Below, piece by piece: positions 1 to 5,542 of a DNA stretch of 5,542 nucleotides. The notes beneath the pieces are model-generated. The model worked only from the letters and a program-made list of their open reading frames with translations, was not told where the DNA came from and did not search any database. Origin of the DNA: JAVJUS01 sp040220455. Lineage in GTDB: Bacteria; Pseudomonadota; Alphaproteobacteria; DSM-16000; Inquilinaceae. A program made the translations under genes and the position numbers. The stretch covers positions 1-5,542 of the forward strand of contig JAVJUS010000035.1 of assembly GCA_040220455.1 (NCBI GenBank). The letters are read 5' to 3'. Every line of letters begins with the position of its first letter. Within the stretch, counting starts at the first letter, position 1.

Positions 1-290
1 CGTAGGTCGGCTGAGCGAAGCGAACCCGACAGGCACGGACAGAGCCGACCACAGGTGACGTCGGGCCGCTTCGCTCGACCGACCGACGGGCACCGAGAAA
101 CGTAGGTCGGCTGAGCGAAGCGAACCCGACAGGCACGGACAGGGCCGACCACCGGTGACGTCGGGCTCGCTTCGCTCGACCGACCTACGGGCACCGAGAA
201 GCGTAGGTCGGCTGAGCGAAGCGAACCCGACAGGCACGGACAGGGCCGACCGCCGGAGACGTCGGGCCCCGTGGCTCGACCGCCCCAACG
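1..290. repeat. BIME-like array of alternating REP palindromes
   Basis: Two near-identical direct repeats (1-100 and 101-201) are followed by a third, decaying copy (202-290). Each unit reads as a 30-nt arm (type I, plus strand), a 29-nt linker, an inverted 29-30-nt arm (type II, minus strand) and a 12-nt linker. Type I arms lie at 1-30, 101-130 and 202-231. Type II arms lie at 60-88, 160-189 and, degenerate, 261-290. Most arms begin GTAG just inside their outer end, then carry a GTCGG...CCGAC stem enclosing GCGAAGC, a sequence known to form a very stable mini-hairpin. Arms 160-189 and 202-231 are complementary at 27 of 30 positions across a 12-nt loop. A GTAG head plus an imperfect stem-loop is the known hallmark of REP elements mobilised by REP-associated tyrosine transposases (RAYT). 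Alternating orientation with alternating short and long linkers resembles enterobacterial BIMEs. No transposase gene is in the window. The array is seen directly; the REP/RAYT link is inferred. Confidence 0.85.
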
Positions 291-373
291 GCCCCCCGAA
301 ACCTATGGCGGGGGTGGTGGGTGGGTGGCGCGAAGCGCCCCGCCGACCGCTGGGGCCGGCTCGGTCCGTGCCC
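291..373. other. Non-coding spacer between REP blocks, G-rich
   Basis: This stretch separates the decaying third repeat from the inverted repeat copy and shows no credible gene. It contains a G-rich tract at 307-328 (runs of 2, 5, 2, 3, 3 and 2 G separated by single bases) and, directly after it, a perfect 5-bp stem with a GAA loop at 327-339. The last part, about 365-373, already matches the complement of the 29-nt linker of the array, so the inverted copy extends a little beyond its arm. No promoter or start signal was recognised here. Confidence 0.5.
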
Positions 374-446
374 GTCGGGTTCGCTTCGCTCAGCCGACCT
401 ACGCTTCTCCACACCCGTCGGTCGGTCGAGCGCGAGCGAGCCCGAC
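374..446. repeat. Inverted REP doublet at the 3' end of bchJ
   Basis: Positions 374-403 are an exact 30-nt reverse complement of the type I arm at 202-231. They are followed by a 12-nt linker beginning CTTCTC, the complement of the array's short linker with a few changes. A type II arm at about 416-446 then follows in plus orientation, with one extra base and small mismatches. The block is therefore an inverted copy of the doublet at 160-231, which suggests that the type II-linker-type I pair is the unit that moves or duplicates, as in REP doublets (REPINs). It ends 5 bp from the bchJ stop codon, so it would be transcribed in the bchEJ message. There it could act as a 3' mRNA-stabilising or Rho-attenuating structure, as REP/BIME elements do in enterobacteria. 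That role is inferred; no T-tract terminator is visible. Confidence 0.8.
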
Positions 447-451
447 ATTGC

Positions 452-1156
452 CTACCGCAGTATGATGGCGAAAATGCAGGCCTCGGCCCCGTCGGCGGCG
501 CAGGCGACCTCCTCGCACCGGGCCGGTCGGGCGCACAGCCTGCGGGTCAGGTGCTCGAAGGTGGCGGCGTAGAGGCCGCAGACCGGGGCGCCCGCCCCGG
601 TCAGGTGGCGGGCCAGCGGGCAGTTCCGGATCACGACTTCGACCTCCCCGCCGGGCAGCACCCGCCAGGCGAAGCTGCCCGAGCCGGCGAAGGTCCAGGA
701 ATGGCGCGCCACCGCCTTCATCAGCAGGCGAAGCGCCAGCCCCGGCGGCAGCAGGCGGAGCATCGCCTGCGCCGGGCGCGGGATGCGATGGGCCAGCAGG
801 TAGTCGGCCGTGCGCCGGCCCGCCTCGGCGGCCACGGCGTCGGCCGTGCCCGTGCCCAGGTCCCGGCGGAGCGCGGCGTTGAGGCGGGTGACCTCCCGCT
901 CGTCGACCATCGCCGCCGGCGGCTCGGCCAGATAGCCCGAAAGCCCGGCGCGGGCGAAGACGGCGCGCGTCACGCCCGGGCCGATCAGGGCGTCGATCGC
1001 CTCGGCCGTGCGGGTGACGGCATTGGGGCCGACCCGGCCAGCCGGCGCCGGGATCTCGACCGGCGCCGATCCGTTGACCGCTGCCGTCGGGAGCGGTGCC
1101 GTCGGGATCGCCGCCTGGCCGGGCAGGGCGGCGAGGCCGCCCGGCGGCGCGGTCAT
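452..1156 (-). CDS. bchJ: BchJ, V4R-domain bacteriochlorophyll biosynthesis protein
   Basis: The product is 234 residues. The first 45 or so are Ala/Pro-rich and probably disordered. The C-terminal third (about 165-234) looks like the V4R (4-vinyl reductase) domain, ending in a Cys-rich stretch with C208, C214, C219 and C227 plus C179 and C193 upstream; the closing pattern C-x4-C-x-x-D-G-x3-C-x-F is characteristic. BchJ was long annotated as the divinyl (8-vinyl) reductase of bacteriochlorophyll synthesis. Later genetics assigned that reaction to BciA/BciB, and BchJ is now often viewed as an accessory or porphyrin-carrying protein, so 'reductase' should be used with care. The ATG (1156-1154) overlaps the bchE stop as ATGA, which decides the start and implies translational coupling; only a weak purine stretch (AGAAGAAG) lies upstream. 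The identification is supported by position directly after bchE. The stop TAG is followed at once by an inverted REP element. Confidence 0.85.
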   Translation of the reverse strand: MTAPPGGLAALPGQAAIPTAPLPTAAVNGSAPVEIPAPAGRVGPNAVTRTAEAIDALIGPGVTRAVFARAGLSGYLAEPPAAMVDEREVTRLNAALRRDLGTGTADAVAAEAGRRTADYLLAHRIPRPAQAMLRLLPPGLALRLLMKAVARHSWTFAGSGSFAWRVLPGGEVEVVIRNCPLARHLTGAGAPVCGLYAATFEHLTRRLCARPARCEEVACAADGAEACIFAIILR

Positions 1157-2763
1157 TCCGCGGCTTCTTCTGGCACGCGCTCGGCCTCGGTGCGGCGGGC
1201 GGCCTTGACGGCGCGCGCCTCCTCGGCGACGCGGCGGGCACGCTCCAGCTTCCTGGCCGGCGCGGCCTTCCATTCCCCGATGACCGGCTTGACCACGGTC
1301 TTCTTGTGCTCGTCGAAGTCGAAGTCGACGGTCTTGCTCGAGCCCCAGTAATGGACCCGGCCCAGGTCGTAGAACTTGCGCTTCACGCCACCGACGGCGA
1401 AGGCCTTGAGGCAGCCCATCATGTAGCGCCGCTTTGTCCGATCGCGGATCCAGGGATAGTTGAACAGCGCCTTCTTCGTGTAGAAGCGGCGGTAGTTGTT
1501 CATCACGCGATCCAGGACCTCCGAGCGTTCCATCGCCTCGGGCTTGATGATCGGCGTGACGAAGTTGTACTTCTCGAAGTCGTAGATCTCGACCTTGTCG
1601 CCCAGCTCCTTGAACAGGTCGGAGAACGGCCAGGGCGTGTACATCGCCCAGTTGGCCATGTCCGGCTGCCAGTCCTGGGCCATGCGGTAGGTCTCTTCCA
1701 GGGTCTCGGCGGTCTCCGTCTCCATGCCCACGATGAACTGGGCCTCGGTGACGATGCCGTGCTTGCGCAACAGCGCGATCGCTTTCTTGTTCTGCTCGAT
1801 CGTCGTTTCCTTGCGGAAGCGGTCGAGGTTGAGCTGCGCCGCCGCCTCGGTGCCGAGCGAGACATGGATCAGCCCGGCCTTGCGGTAGAGCGGCAGGTAT
1901 TCCTCGTCGCGCAGGATGTCGGTGACCCGGGTGTTGATGCCCCATTGGACGTCCAGGTTCCGGGCGACCAACTCCTCGCAGAACTCGATGAACTTCTTGC
2001 GGTGGATGGTCGGCTCCTCGTCGGCGAGGATGAAGAAGCCGACATCGTGGTCATGGACCAGCGCCTCGATCTCGTCGACCACCCGCTTGGGCTCGCGCAC
2101 CCGGTAGGTGCGCCAGAACATCCACTGGGAGCAGAAGCTGCAGGTATAGGGGCAGCCGCGGGCGAAGTTCGGCACCGCGACGCGTCGGCCGGTCGGGATG
2201 TAGGTGTACTTCTCCCACTCCAGCAGGGACCAGTCCGGATCGAGGCGGTCGAGCGCGGTGATCGGCGGTGCGGCCGGGGTGGCGACGATCCGCCCCTCCT
2301 CGGCATAGGCGATGCCGCGCACGGTCTCGCGCTCGGCCGGCCAGCAGCCCTCGTCGACGGCGCGGATCAGCTCGGCGAAGACGTGCTCGCCCTCGCCGCG
2401 GACGATGCAGTCGATCCAGGGCGCCTCGGCCAGGACCTGCTGGTACATGAAGGTGGCGTGGATGCCGCCCAGGACGGTCACCGTGGCCGGGTCGACCTCC
2501 TTGGCGATCTCCAGGATCCGCTCGGCCTTGTAGATCGAGGGGGTGATCGCCGTGGTGCCGACGACGTCGGCCTGCTCGGCCTCCAGGATGGCGCGGATCG
2601 CCTCGTCGTCGAGATGGTTGGTCATCGCGTCGACGAAGCGGATGTCGGTGTAGCCCGCCTCGCGCAGGCTGCCCGCCAGATAGGCGACCCAGGCCGGCGG
2701 CCAGTTGCCCGCGATCTCCGCGCCGCCGGAATGATAATTGGGATGAATCAGCACGATGCGCAT
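1153..2763 (-). CDS. bchE: BchE, anaerobic Mg-protoporphyrin IX monomethyl ester cyclase
   Basis: This 536-residue protein of the B12-binding radical SAM class closes the isocyclic (fifth) ring of bacteriochlorophyll, turning Mg-protoporphyrin IX monomethyl ester into divinyl protochlorophyllide with oxygen taken from water. Residues 1-150 form the cobalamin-binding-like domain, opening with the BchE signature HPNYHSGGAEIAGNWPPAW (7-25). The [4Fe-4S]/SAM motif CxxxCxxC is C204, C208 and C211 in RGCPYTCSFC. Other recognisable blocks are FFILADEEPTI (243-253), WGINTRVTDILRD (274-286), VSLGTEAAAQL (301-311) and MNNYRRFY (421-428). The last 40 residues are a charged Ala/Arg/Glu tail, probably helical. 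Length is close to the family norm and all visible motifs are intact. The ATG at 2763 gives the exact conserved N-terminus MRI..HPNYHSGG, and GGGGA sits 7 nt upstream. Two PpsR-type operators precede it, and bchJ overlaps its stop by 4 nt. Family assignment is from recognised sequence signatures. Confidence 0.97.
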   Translation of the reverse strand: MRIVLIHPNYHSGGAEIAGNWPPAWVAYLAGSLREAGYTDIRFVDAMTNHLDDEAIRAILEAEQADVVGTTAITPSIYKAERILEIAKEVDPATVTVLGGIHATFMYQQVLAEAPWIDCIVRGEGEHVFAELIRAVDEGCWPAERETVRGIAYAEEGRIVATPAAPPITALDRLDPDWSLLEWEKYTYIPTGRRVAVPNFARGCPYTCSFCSQWMFWRTYRVREPKRVVDEIEALVHDHDVGFFILADEEPTIHRKKFIEFCEELVARNLDVQWGINTRVTDILRDEEYLPLYRKAGLIHVSLGTEAAAQLNLDRFRKETTIEQNKKAIALLRKHGIVTEAQFIVGMETETAETLEETYRMAQDWQPDMANWAMYTPWPFSDLFKELGDKVEIYDFEKYNFVTPIIKPEAMERSEVLDRVMNNYRRFYTKKALFNYPWIRDRTKRRYMMGCLKAFAVGGVKRKFYDLGRVHYWGSSKTVDFDFDEHKKTVVKPVIGEWKAAPARKLERARRVAEEARAVKAARRTEAERVPEEAAE

Positions 2764-2792
2764 GGCCTGGTCCCCGGACGCCGTTGGGTCGG

Positions 2793-2810
2793 TGTCCGAT
2801 CAAGCTGACA
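2793..2810. promoter_or_regulatory. PpsR/CrtJ operator 1 (bchE-proximal)
   Basis: This is a perfect TGTC-N10-GACA palindrome, matching the known TGT-N12-ACA consensus of the redox- and light-responsive repressor PpsR (CrtJ), which controls bch and crt genes in purple bacteria. Its centre is about 38 bp upstream of the bchE start codon. No convincing sigma-70 -35/-10 pair was found for the minus strand, so its position relative to the promoter is unknown. Confidence 0.85.
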
Positions 2811-2817
2811 CAGGCTC

Positions 2818-2835
2818 TGTCATCCGAAATTGACA
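2818..2835. promoter_or_regulatory. PpsR/CrtJ operator 2 (bchE-distal)
   Basis: This is a second perfect TGTC-N10-GACA palindrome, 7 bp beyond the first (25 bp centre to centre, roughly two and a half helical turns). Paired sites are typical of PpsR targets, where tetramers bind two palindromes cooperatively. It lies in the 141-bp gap between yqgE and bchE, about 63 bp upstream of the bchE start, so it most likely acts on bchEJ. Confidence 0.85.
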
Positions 2836-2878
2836 TAGCGCATGCCCGGCCGCCCGCCGCCGTGGCGTCGACGGCGAA

Positions 2879-2892
2879 CCCGGCTCGCCGGG
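2879..2892 (-). terminator. Weak hairpin after yqgE (possible terminator)
   Basis: A CCGGG/CCCGG 5-bp stem with a 4-nt loop lies about 13 bp past the yqgE stop codon. On the minus strand it is followed by only two T residues. The stem is short and the surrounding DNA is GC-rich, so it may be chance. It would help separate yqgE from bchEJ transcription. Confidence 0.2.
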
Positions 2893-2904
2893 CGGTCGGG
2901 GCCG

Positions 2905-3480
2905 TCAGGCGTGGCCGGCGTCGCCCGAGAGCATGGAGGGGCTGATGCCCAGCTTGGCCAGCGCCCGTTCCCACTTGCTGTCGAGGTCCGGGTCGAAGAT
3001 CAGGTCGCGGTCGGCCGGCGCGTTGAGCCAGCCATTCGCCTGGATCTCCCGGTCGAGCTGGCCGGGCCCCCAGCCGGCATAGCCGAGGGCGAGCAGATGG
3101 TCGCGCGGGCCGTCACCGCCGGCGATCGCGCGCAGGATGTCGAGCGTCGCCGTCAGGGCCACGTTGTCGTCGACCACCATCGTGCCCTCGCGCACGAATT
3201 CCGCCGAATGCAGGACGAAGCCGCGGCCCGATTCGACCGGACCGCCATAAAGAACGGCGCGGTGGTCGGCGCTCTCCCCTTCCTCGATGCCGAGCTGCTC
3301 GAGCAGGTCGGGGAAGTCGATCTGCGGCATCGGCTTGTTGACCACCAAGCCCATCGCCCCGCTGGAGCTGTGCGCGCACATGTAGATCACGGTGCGCGAG
3401 AACGGCTCCTCCGTCAGGCCGGGCATGGCGATGAGAAGCTGGCCCGTGAGGTAGCGGCCGGTGTCGTCCGTGCTCTCCAT
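2905..3480 (-). CDS. yqgE: YqgE/AlgH family protein (UPF0301)
   Basis: This is a 191-residue soluble protein of the YqgE/AlgH (DUF179, UPF0301) family, whose biochemical role is not established; AlgH was first named as a regulator of alginate production in Pseudomonas. Family signatures are all present: LTGQLLIAMPGL (11-22), the FSRTVIYMCAHSSSGAMGLV stretch (27-46) with the following NKP, VLYGGPVESGRGFVLHS (76-92), and the C-terminal ALGYAGWGPGQLDREI block (131-146). The length is typical and no signal peptide or membrane segment is seen. The ATG at 3480 is preferred. A TTG two codons upstream (3486) is also in frame, but AAGGA at 3495-3491 lies only 4 nt from the TTG and 10 nt from the ATG, so the choice is not certain. 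It is transcribed toward bchE but separated from it by 141 bp containing two operators, so it is probably not in that operon. It is divergent from the dsbD-like gene. Confidence 0.93.
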   Translation of the reverse strand: MESTDDTGRYLTGQLLIAMPGLTEEPFSRTVIYMCAHSSSGAMGLVVNKPMPQIDFPDLLEQLGIEEGESADHRAVLYGGPVESGRGFVLHSAEFVREGTMVVDDNVALTATLDILRAIAGGDGPRDHLLALGYAGWGPGQLDREIQANGWLNAPADRDLIFDPDLDSKWERALAKLGISPSMLSGDAGHA

Positions 3481-3580
3481 GATCAACGCGTCCTTGCGCC
3501 GGGGCCCGCCGGCGCCGTCGGCCGCCCCGGGGCGGCTGTGGCCTCACGACGCGGGCGACGGCCCTGACGGGATTGTGACA

Positions 3581-3610
3581 TTGGGCCGAAGGCCTTACCA
3601 CCTATATAGT
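3581..3610 (+). promoter_or_regulatory. Candidate promoter for the dsbD-like gene
   Basis: An isolated A/T-rich patch, CTATATAG, stands out in the GC-rich divergent region. TATAGT at 3605-3610 matches a -10 box at five of six positions, with TTGGGC (3581-3586) 18 bp upstream as a poor -35. Transcription from it would give a leader of roughly 90 nt before the dsbD-like start. The patch is nearly symmetric and could equally serve yqgE on the other strand, so the direction is uncertain. Confidence 0.3.
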
Positions 3611-3646
3611 CGGCCAGGACGGGGCGCGAAGACTTGCCGTTGAAGA

Positions 3647-3660
3647 CCGGTCCGGACCGG
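3647..3660. promoter_or_regulatory. Perfect 14-bp palindrome, possible operator
   Basis: CCGGTCCGGACCGG is a perfect palindrome in the yqgE/dsbD divergent intergenic region, between the candidate -10 box and the dsbD-like start codon (45 bp before it). It could be a protein-binding site or a chance product of GC-rich DNA; no known regulator is recognised. Confidence 0.25.
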
Positions 3661-3705
3661 GCCCGGAGACGGAACGGCCCGCTGTCGGCGGGTCGGGAGC
3701 GAGCC

Positions 3706-5542
3706 ATGACGCGAGAGTCACGCGATCTTCGGGATGCGGCCGTGCGGAAGGCCGGTGATGCGACCCGTGTCGCCGCGCTCGCCATGCTGGTGCTCGCGGC
3801 CCTGCTCGCCGGGCTGGCGCCGAGCGGCGCTGCGCGGGCGGAGACGGGGCCGTGGCGGTCCGCCGTCCTGGATGCGGAGAGCCGGGTCGAGGCGCGGCTG
3901 ATCGCCGCCGTCGACGGTGTCGGCACACTCGAGGAGATCCCGGCCGGTCTGCAGGTGCGCCTGCCCGACGGGTGGAAGACCTACTGGCGCTCGCCCGGGG
4001 AGGCGGGTCTGCCGCCCCGGCTCGACTGGTCGGCCGCGGACAACCTCGCCTCGGCGGAACTCGCCTATCCGGCGCCGCACCGCTTCACGCTCTTCGGCCT
4101 CGACACCTTCGGCTATGCCGAGGAGGTGGTCTTCCCGATCGCCGCCCGGCCCGCCGCGCCCGGGGAGCCGATGCGCCTGGCCGCACGGGTAGACCTGCTG
4201 ATCTGCGCCGATCTCTGCGTCCCCGCGACCTTCGACCTGCGTCTCGCCCTGCCGGACGGGCCGGCCACCGGCGATCCGGCGGCGGCCAACCTGATCGACC
4301 GCTACGCCTCGCGCGTGCCCCAGGACCCCGCGGCCTCCGGCCTCGCCATCGAGGGGGTCGCCGCGGCGCCGTCGGGCGACGCGCTGATCGTCGAGGCGCG
4401 GGCCCGGGACGGCTTCACCGACCCGGACGTGCTGGTCGAGGCCGGCGATTTCTGGATGTTCGGCGCGCCCGAGCCGCTCGCGGCCGATGGCGGCCCGGCG
4501 GATGTCCTGCGCGCCCGGCTGCCGGTGCTCCAGACCCCGACCGACGCGCCGGCGCTCGCCGGGCAGACGGTCACGCTGACCCTGGTCGACGGCGTCCGCG
4601 CGGTCGAGACGACGACGACGATCGCCCCGGCCGGCGAGGACGGGACGGCCGTCGCCGGCGCGGGCGCCGGGGGTGGTGGAACGGGTCTTTCCACGGGCGG
4701 GACGGTCTCCGGCTCGGCCGCGGGCGGCGGGGGTGGCCCGGGGCTCGCCGCGATCCTCGGCTTGGCGCTTCTGGGCGGGCTGATCCTCAATCTCATGCCC
4801 TGCGTCCTGCCGGTCCTCTCGATCAAGCTGATGGCGGCGCTCGGCCATGCGGGCGGCGCGCCGGGGCGGGTGCGCGCCGGCTTCCTGGCCTCGTCGGCCG
4901 GGATCCTGGTCTCGTTCCTGGCGCTGGCCGGCGGGGCGATCGCGTTCAAGGCGGCGGGCGGCGCGGTCGGCTGGGGCATCCAGTTCCAGCAGCCGCTATT
5001 CCTGGTCTTCATGATCGTCGTCCTGACCCTGTTCGCCTGCAATCTGGCCGGGCTGTTCGAGATCGCGCTGCCCGGCGGGCTGGGCGACGCGGCGGGCCGG
5101 GCCGGCGGCAAGGGCGGTCTGGCGGGCGACTTCGCCACCGGGGCCTTCGCCACGCTGCTCGCCACGCCGTGCTCGGCGCCGTTCCTGGGGACCGCCGTCG
5201 CCTTCGCGCTGGCCCGCGGGCCGGCCGAGATCCTGGCCGTCTTCCTGGCGCTCGGCCTCGGGCTCGCGGCGCCCTATCTGGCCGTCGCCGGCTTCCCCGG
5301 ACTGGCCCGCCGGCTGCCCCGGCCGGGGCCGTGGATGGTCCATCTGCGCCGGGTGCTGGCGCTGGCGCTGGTCGCCACGGCGGTCTGGCTGGCGAGCGTG
5401 CTGGCCGCGCAGATCCCGATCGAGGCCGCGCTGATCGTCGCCGGGCTGATGGTCGCGCTCGCCGGCGCGCTGGCGCTCCGGCGGCTCGGCGGCTCGGTGC
5501 GCCGGGTCGGCGCCCCGGCGGCCGCGGTGCTGGCGCTGGCCG
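3706..5542 (+). CDS. dsbD: DsbD/ScsB-like thiol:disulfide interchange protein (partial)
   Basis: The frame is open for 612 codons and is cut by the window end. The family carries electrons from cytoplasmic thioredoxin across the inner membrane to periplasmic thiol proteins (disulfide isomerases, cytochrome c maturation, peroxide defence). Residues 1-45 are a signal peptide with a hydrophobic core near 22-38 and a likely cut after ARA45. The periplasmic part runs from about 46 to 319 and has a C167-x3-C171 pair (ICADLCVP), the probable redox pair of the N-terminal domain. A Gly-rich linker spans about 320-345. Membrane segments start near 347, 389, 432, 475, 507, 549, 575 and 605. The two transmembrane redox cysteines are C366 in LMPCVLP and C489 in TPCSAPF, as expected for the DsbD core. 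The periplasmic region is longer than in E. coli DsbD and closer to ScsB-type proteins, so the symbol is tentative. Any C-terminal thioredoxin domain lies outside the window. ATG 3706 has GGGAG 6 nt upstream. Confidence 0.9.
   Translation, partial: MTRESRDLRDAAVRKAGDATRVAALAMLVLAALLAGLAPSGAARAETGPWRSAVLDAESRVEARLIAAVDGVGTLEEIPAGLQVRLPDGWKTYWRSPGEAGLPPRLDWSAADNLASAELAYPAPHRFTLFGLDTFGYAEEVVFPIAARPAAPGEPMRLAARVDLLICADLCVPATFDLRLALPDGPATGDPAAANLIDRYASRVPQDPAASGLAIEGVAAAPSGDALIVEARARDGFTDPDVLVEAGDFWMFGAPEPLAADGGPADVLRARLPVLQTPTDAPALAGQTVTLTLVDGVRAVETTTTIAPAGEDGTAVAGAGAGGGGTGLSTGGTVSGSAAGGGGGPGLAAILGLALLGGLILNLMPCVLPVLSIKLMAALGHAGGAPGRVRAGFLASSAGILVSFLALAGGAIAFKAAGGAVGWGIQFQQPLFLVFMIVVLTLFACNLAGLFEIALPGGLGDAAGRAGGKGGLAGDFATGAFATLLATPCSAPFLGTAVAFALARGPAEILAVFLALGLGLAAPYLAVAGFPGLARRLPRPGPWMVHLRRVLALALVATAVWLASVLAAQIPIEAALIVAGLMVALAGALALRRLGGSVRRVGAPAAAVLALA

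Noticed and set aside
1..446. CRISPR array
   Set aside because: The repeats are palindromic arms in alternating orientation with conserved linkers. A CRISPR would have direct repeats and unique spacers.
155..1351. 398-codon open frame on the plus strand
   Set aside because: It spans the repeat array and runs antisense to bchJ and the end of bchE, with a low-complexity Arg/Ala/Gly-rich product. It is explained by GC-rich codon bias of the minus-strand genes.
2798..2803. FNR half-site (TTGAT on the minus strand) before bchE
   Set aside because: The matching ATCAA half at the correct spacing is missing; the bases belong to the centre of a PpsR palindrome.
1096..2808. 570-codon open frame on the plus strand opposite bchE
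   Set aside because: It is a mirror of the bchE reading frame with no recognisable domain and a composition typical of antisense shadows; bchE itself carries full family motifs.
2830..2835. TTGACA as a -35 box on the plus strand
   Set aside because: No -10 box follows at a workable spacing and no plus-strand gene starts downstream; the bases are the right half of PpsR operator 2.
3718..4848. 376-codon open frame on the minus strand opposite the dsbD-like gene
   Set aside because: The product is Arg/Gly/Asp-rich with no motif. The plus-strand frame carries signal peptide, redox cysteines and membrane segments.

Overview
The window is very GC-rich DNA that reads as part of the chromosome of an anoxygenic phototrophic (purple) alphaproteobacterium. 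The host assignment rests on an intact bchE-bchJ pair, two textbook PpsR/CrtJ-type operators in front of bchE, and neighbours (yqgE, a DsbD-family gene) that are common in Proteobacteria. No ribosomal RNA or other direct taxonomic marker is present, so the assignment is an inference.

Layout, left to right. Positions 1-446 hold no gene. They contain an array of REP-like palindromic modules of about 29-30 nt, in alternating orientation, with alternating linkers of 12 and 29 nt. This gives a 100-101 bp tandem period, followed by a divergent G-rich stretch and then an inverted copy of the doublet that stops 5 bp short of the bchJ stop codon. Positions 452-2763, minus strand, hold bchE (anaerobic Mg-protoporphyrin IX monomethyl ester cyclase, radical SAM/B12 family) followed by bchJ (V4R-domain protein), joined by a 4-nt ATGA overlap. 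The 141 bp upstream of bchE carry two perfect TGTC-N10-GACA palindromes 25 bp apart. Positions 2905-3480, minus strand, hold yqgE (AlgH/UPF0301 family). A 225-bp divergent intergenic region follows. A DsbD/ScsB-like transmembrane thiol-disulfide reductase gene then starts at 3706 on the plus strand and runs off the right edge.

How the genes relate. bchE makes the isocyclic ring of bacteriochlorophyll under low oxygen, and bchJ is co-translated with it. The double PpsR operator predicts aerobic or high-light repression of this two-gene operon. yqgE lies upstream on the same strand but is separated by the operator region, so bchEJ is probably its own transcription unit. The DsbD-like protein would move electrons from the cytoplasm to periplasmic thiol proteins and is divergently transcribed; no direct link to bacteriochlorophyll synthesis is visible.

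No new multi-gene system is evident. The two signals most worth following up are the REP/BIME-like array abutting the bchJ 3' end and the tandem operator. The many long open frames on the opposite strands are GC-driven shadows of these genes.
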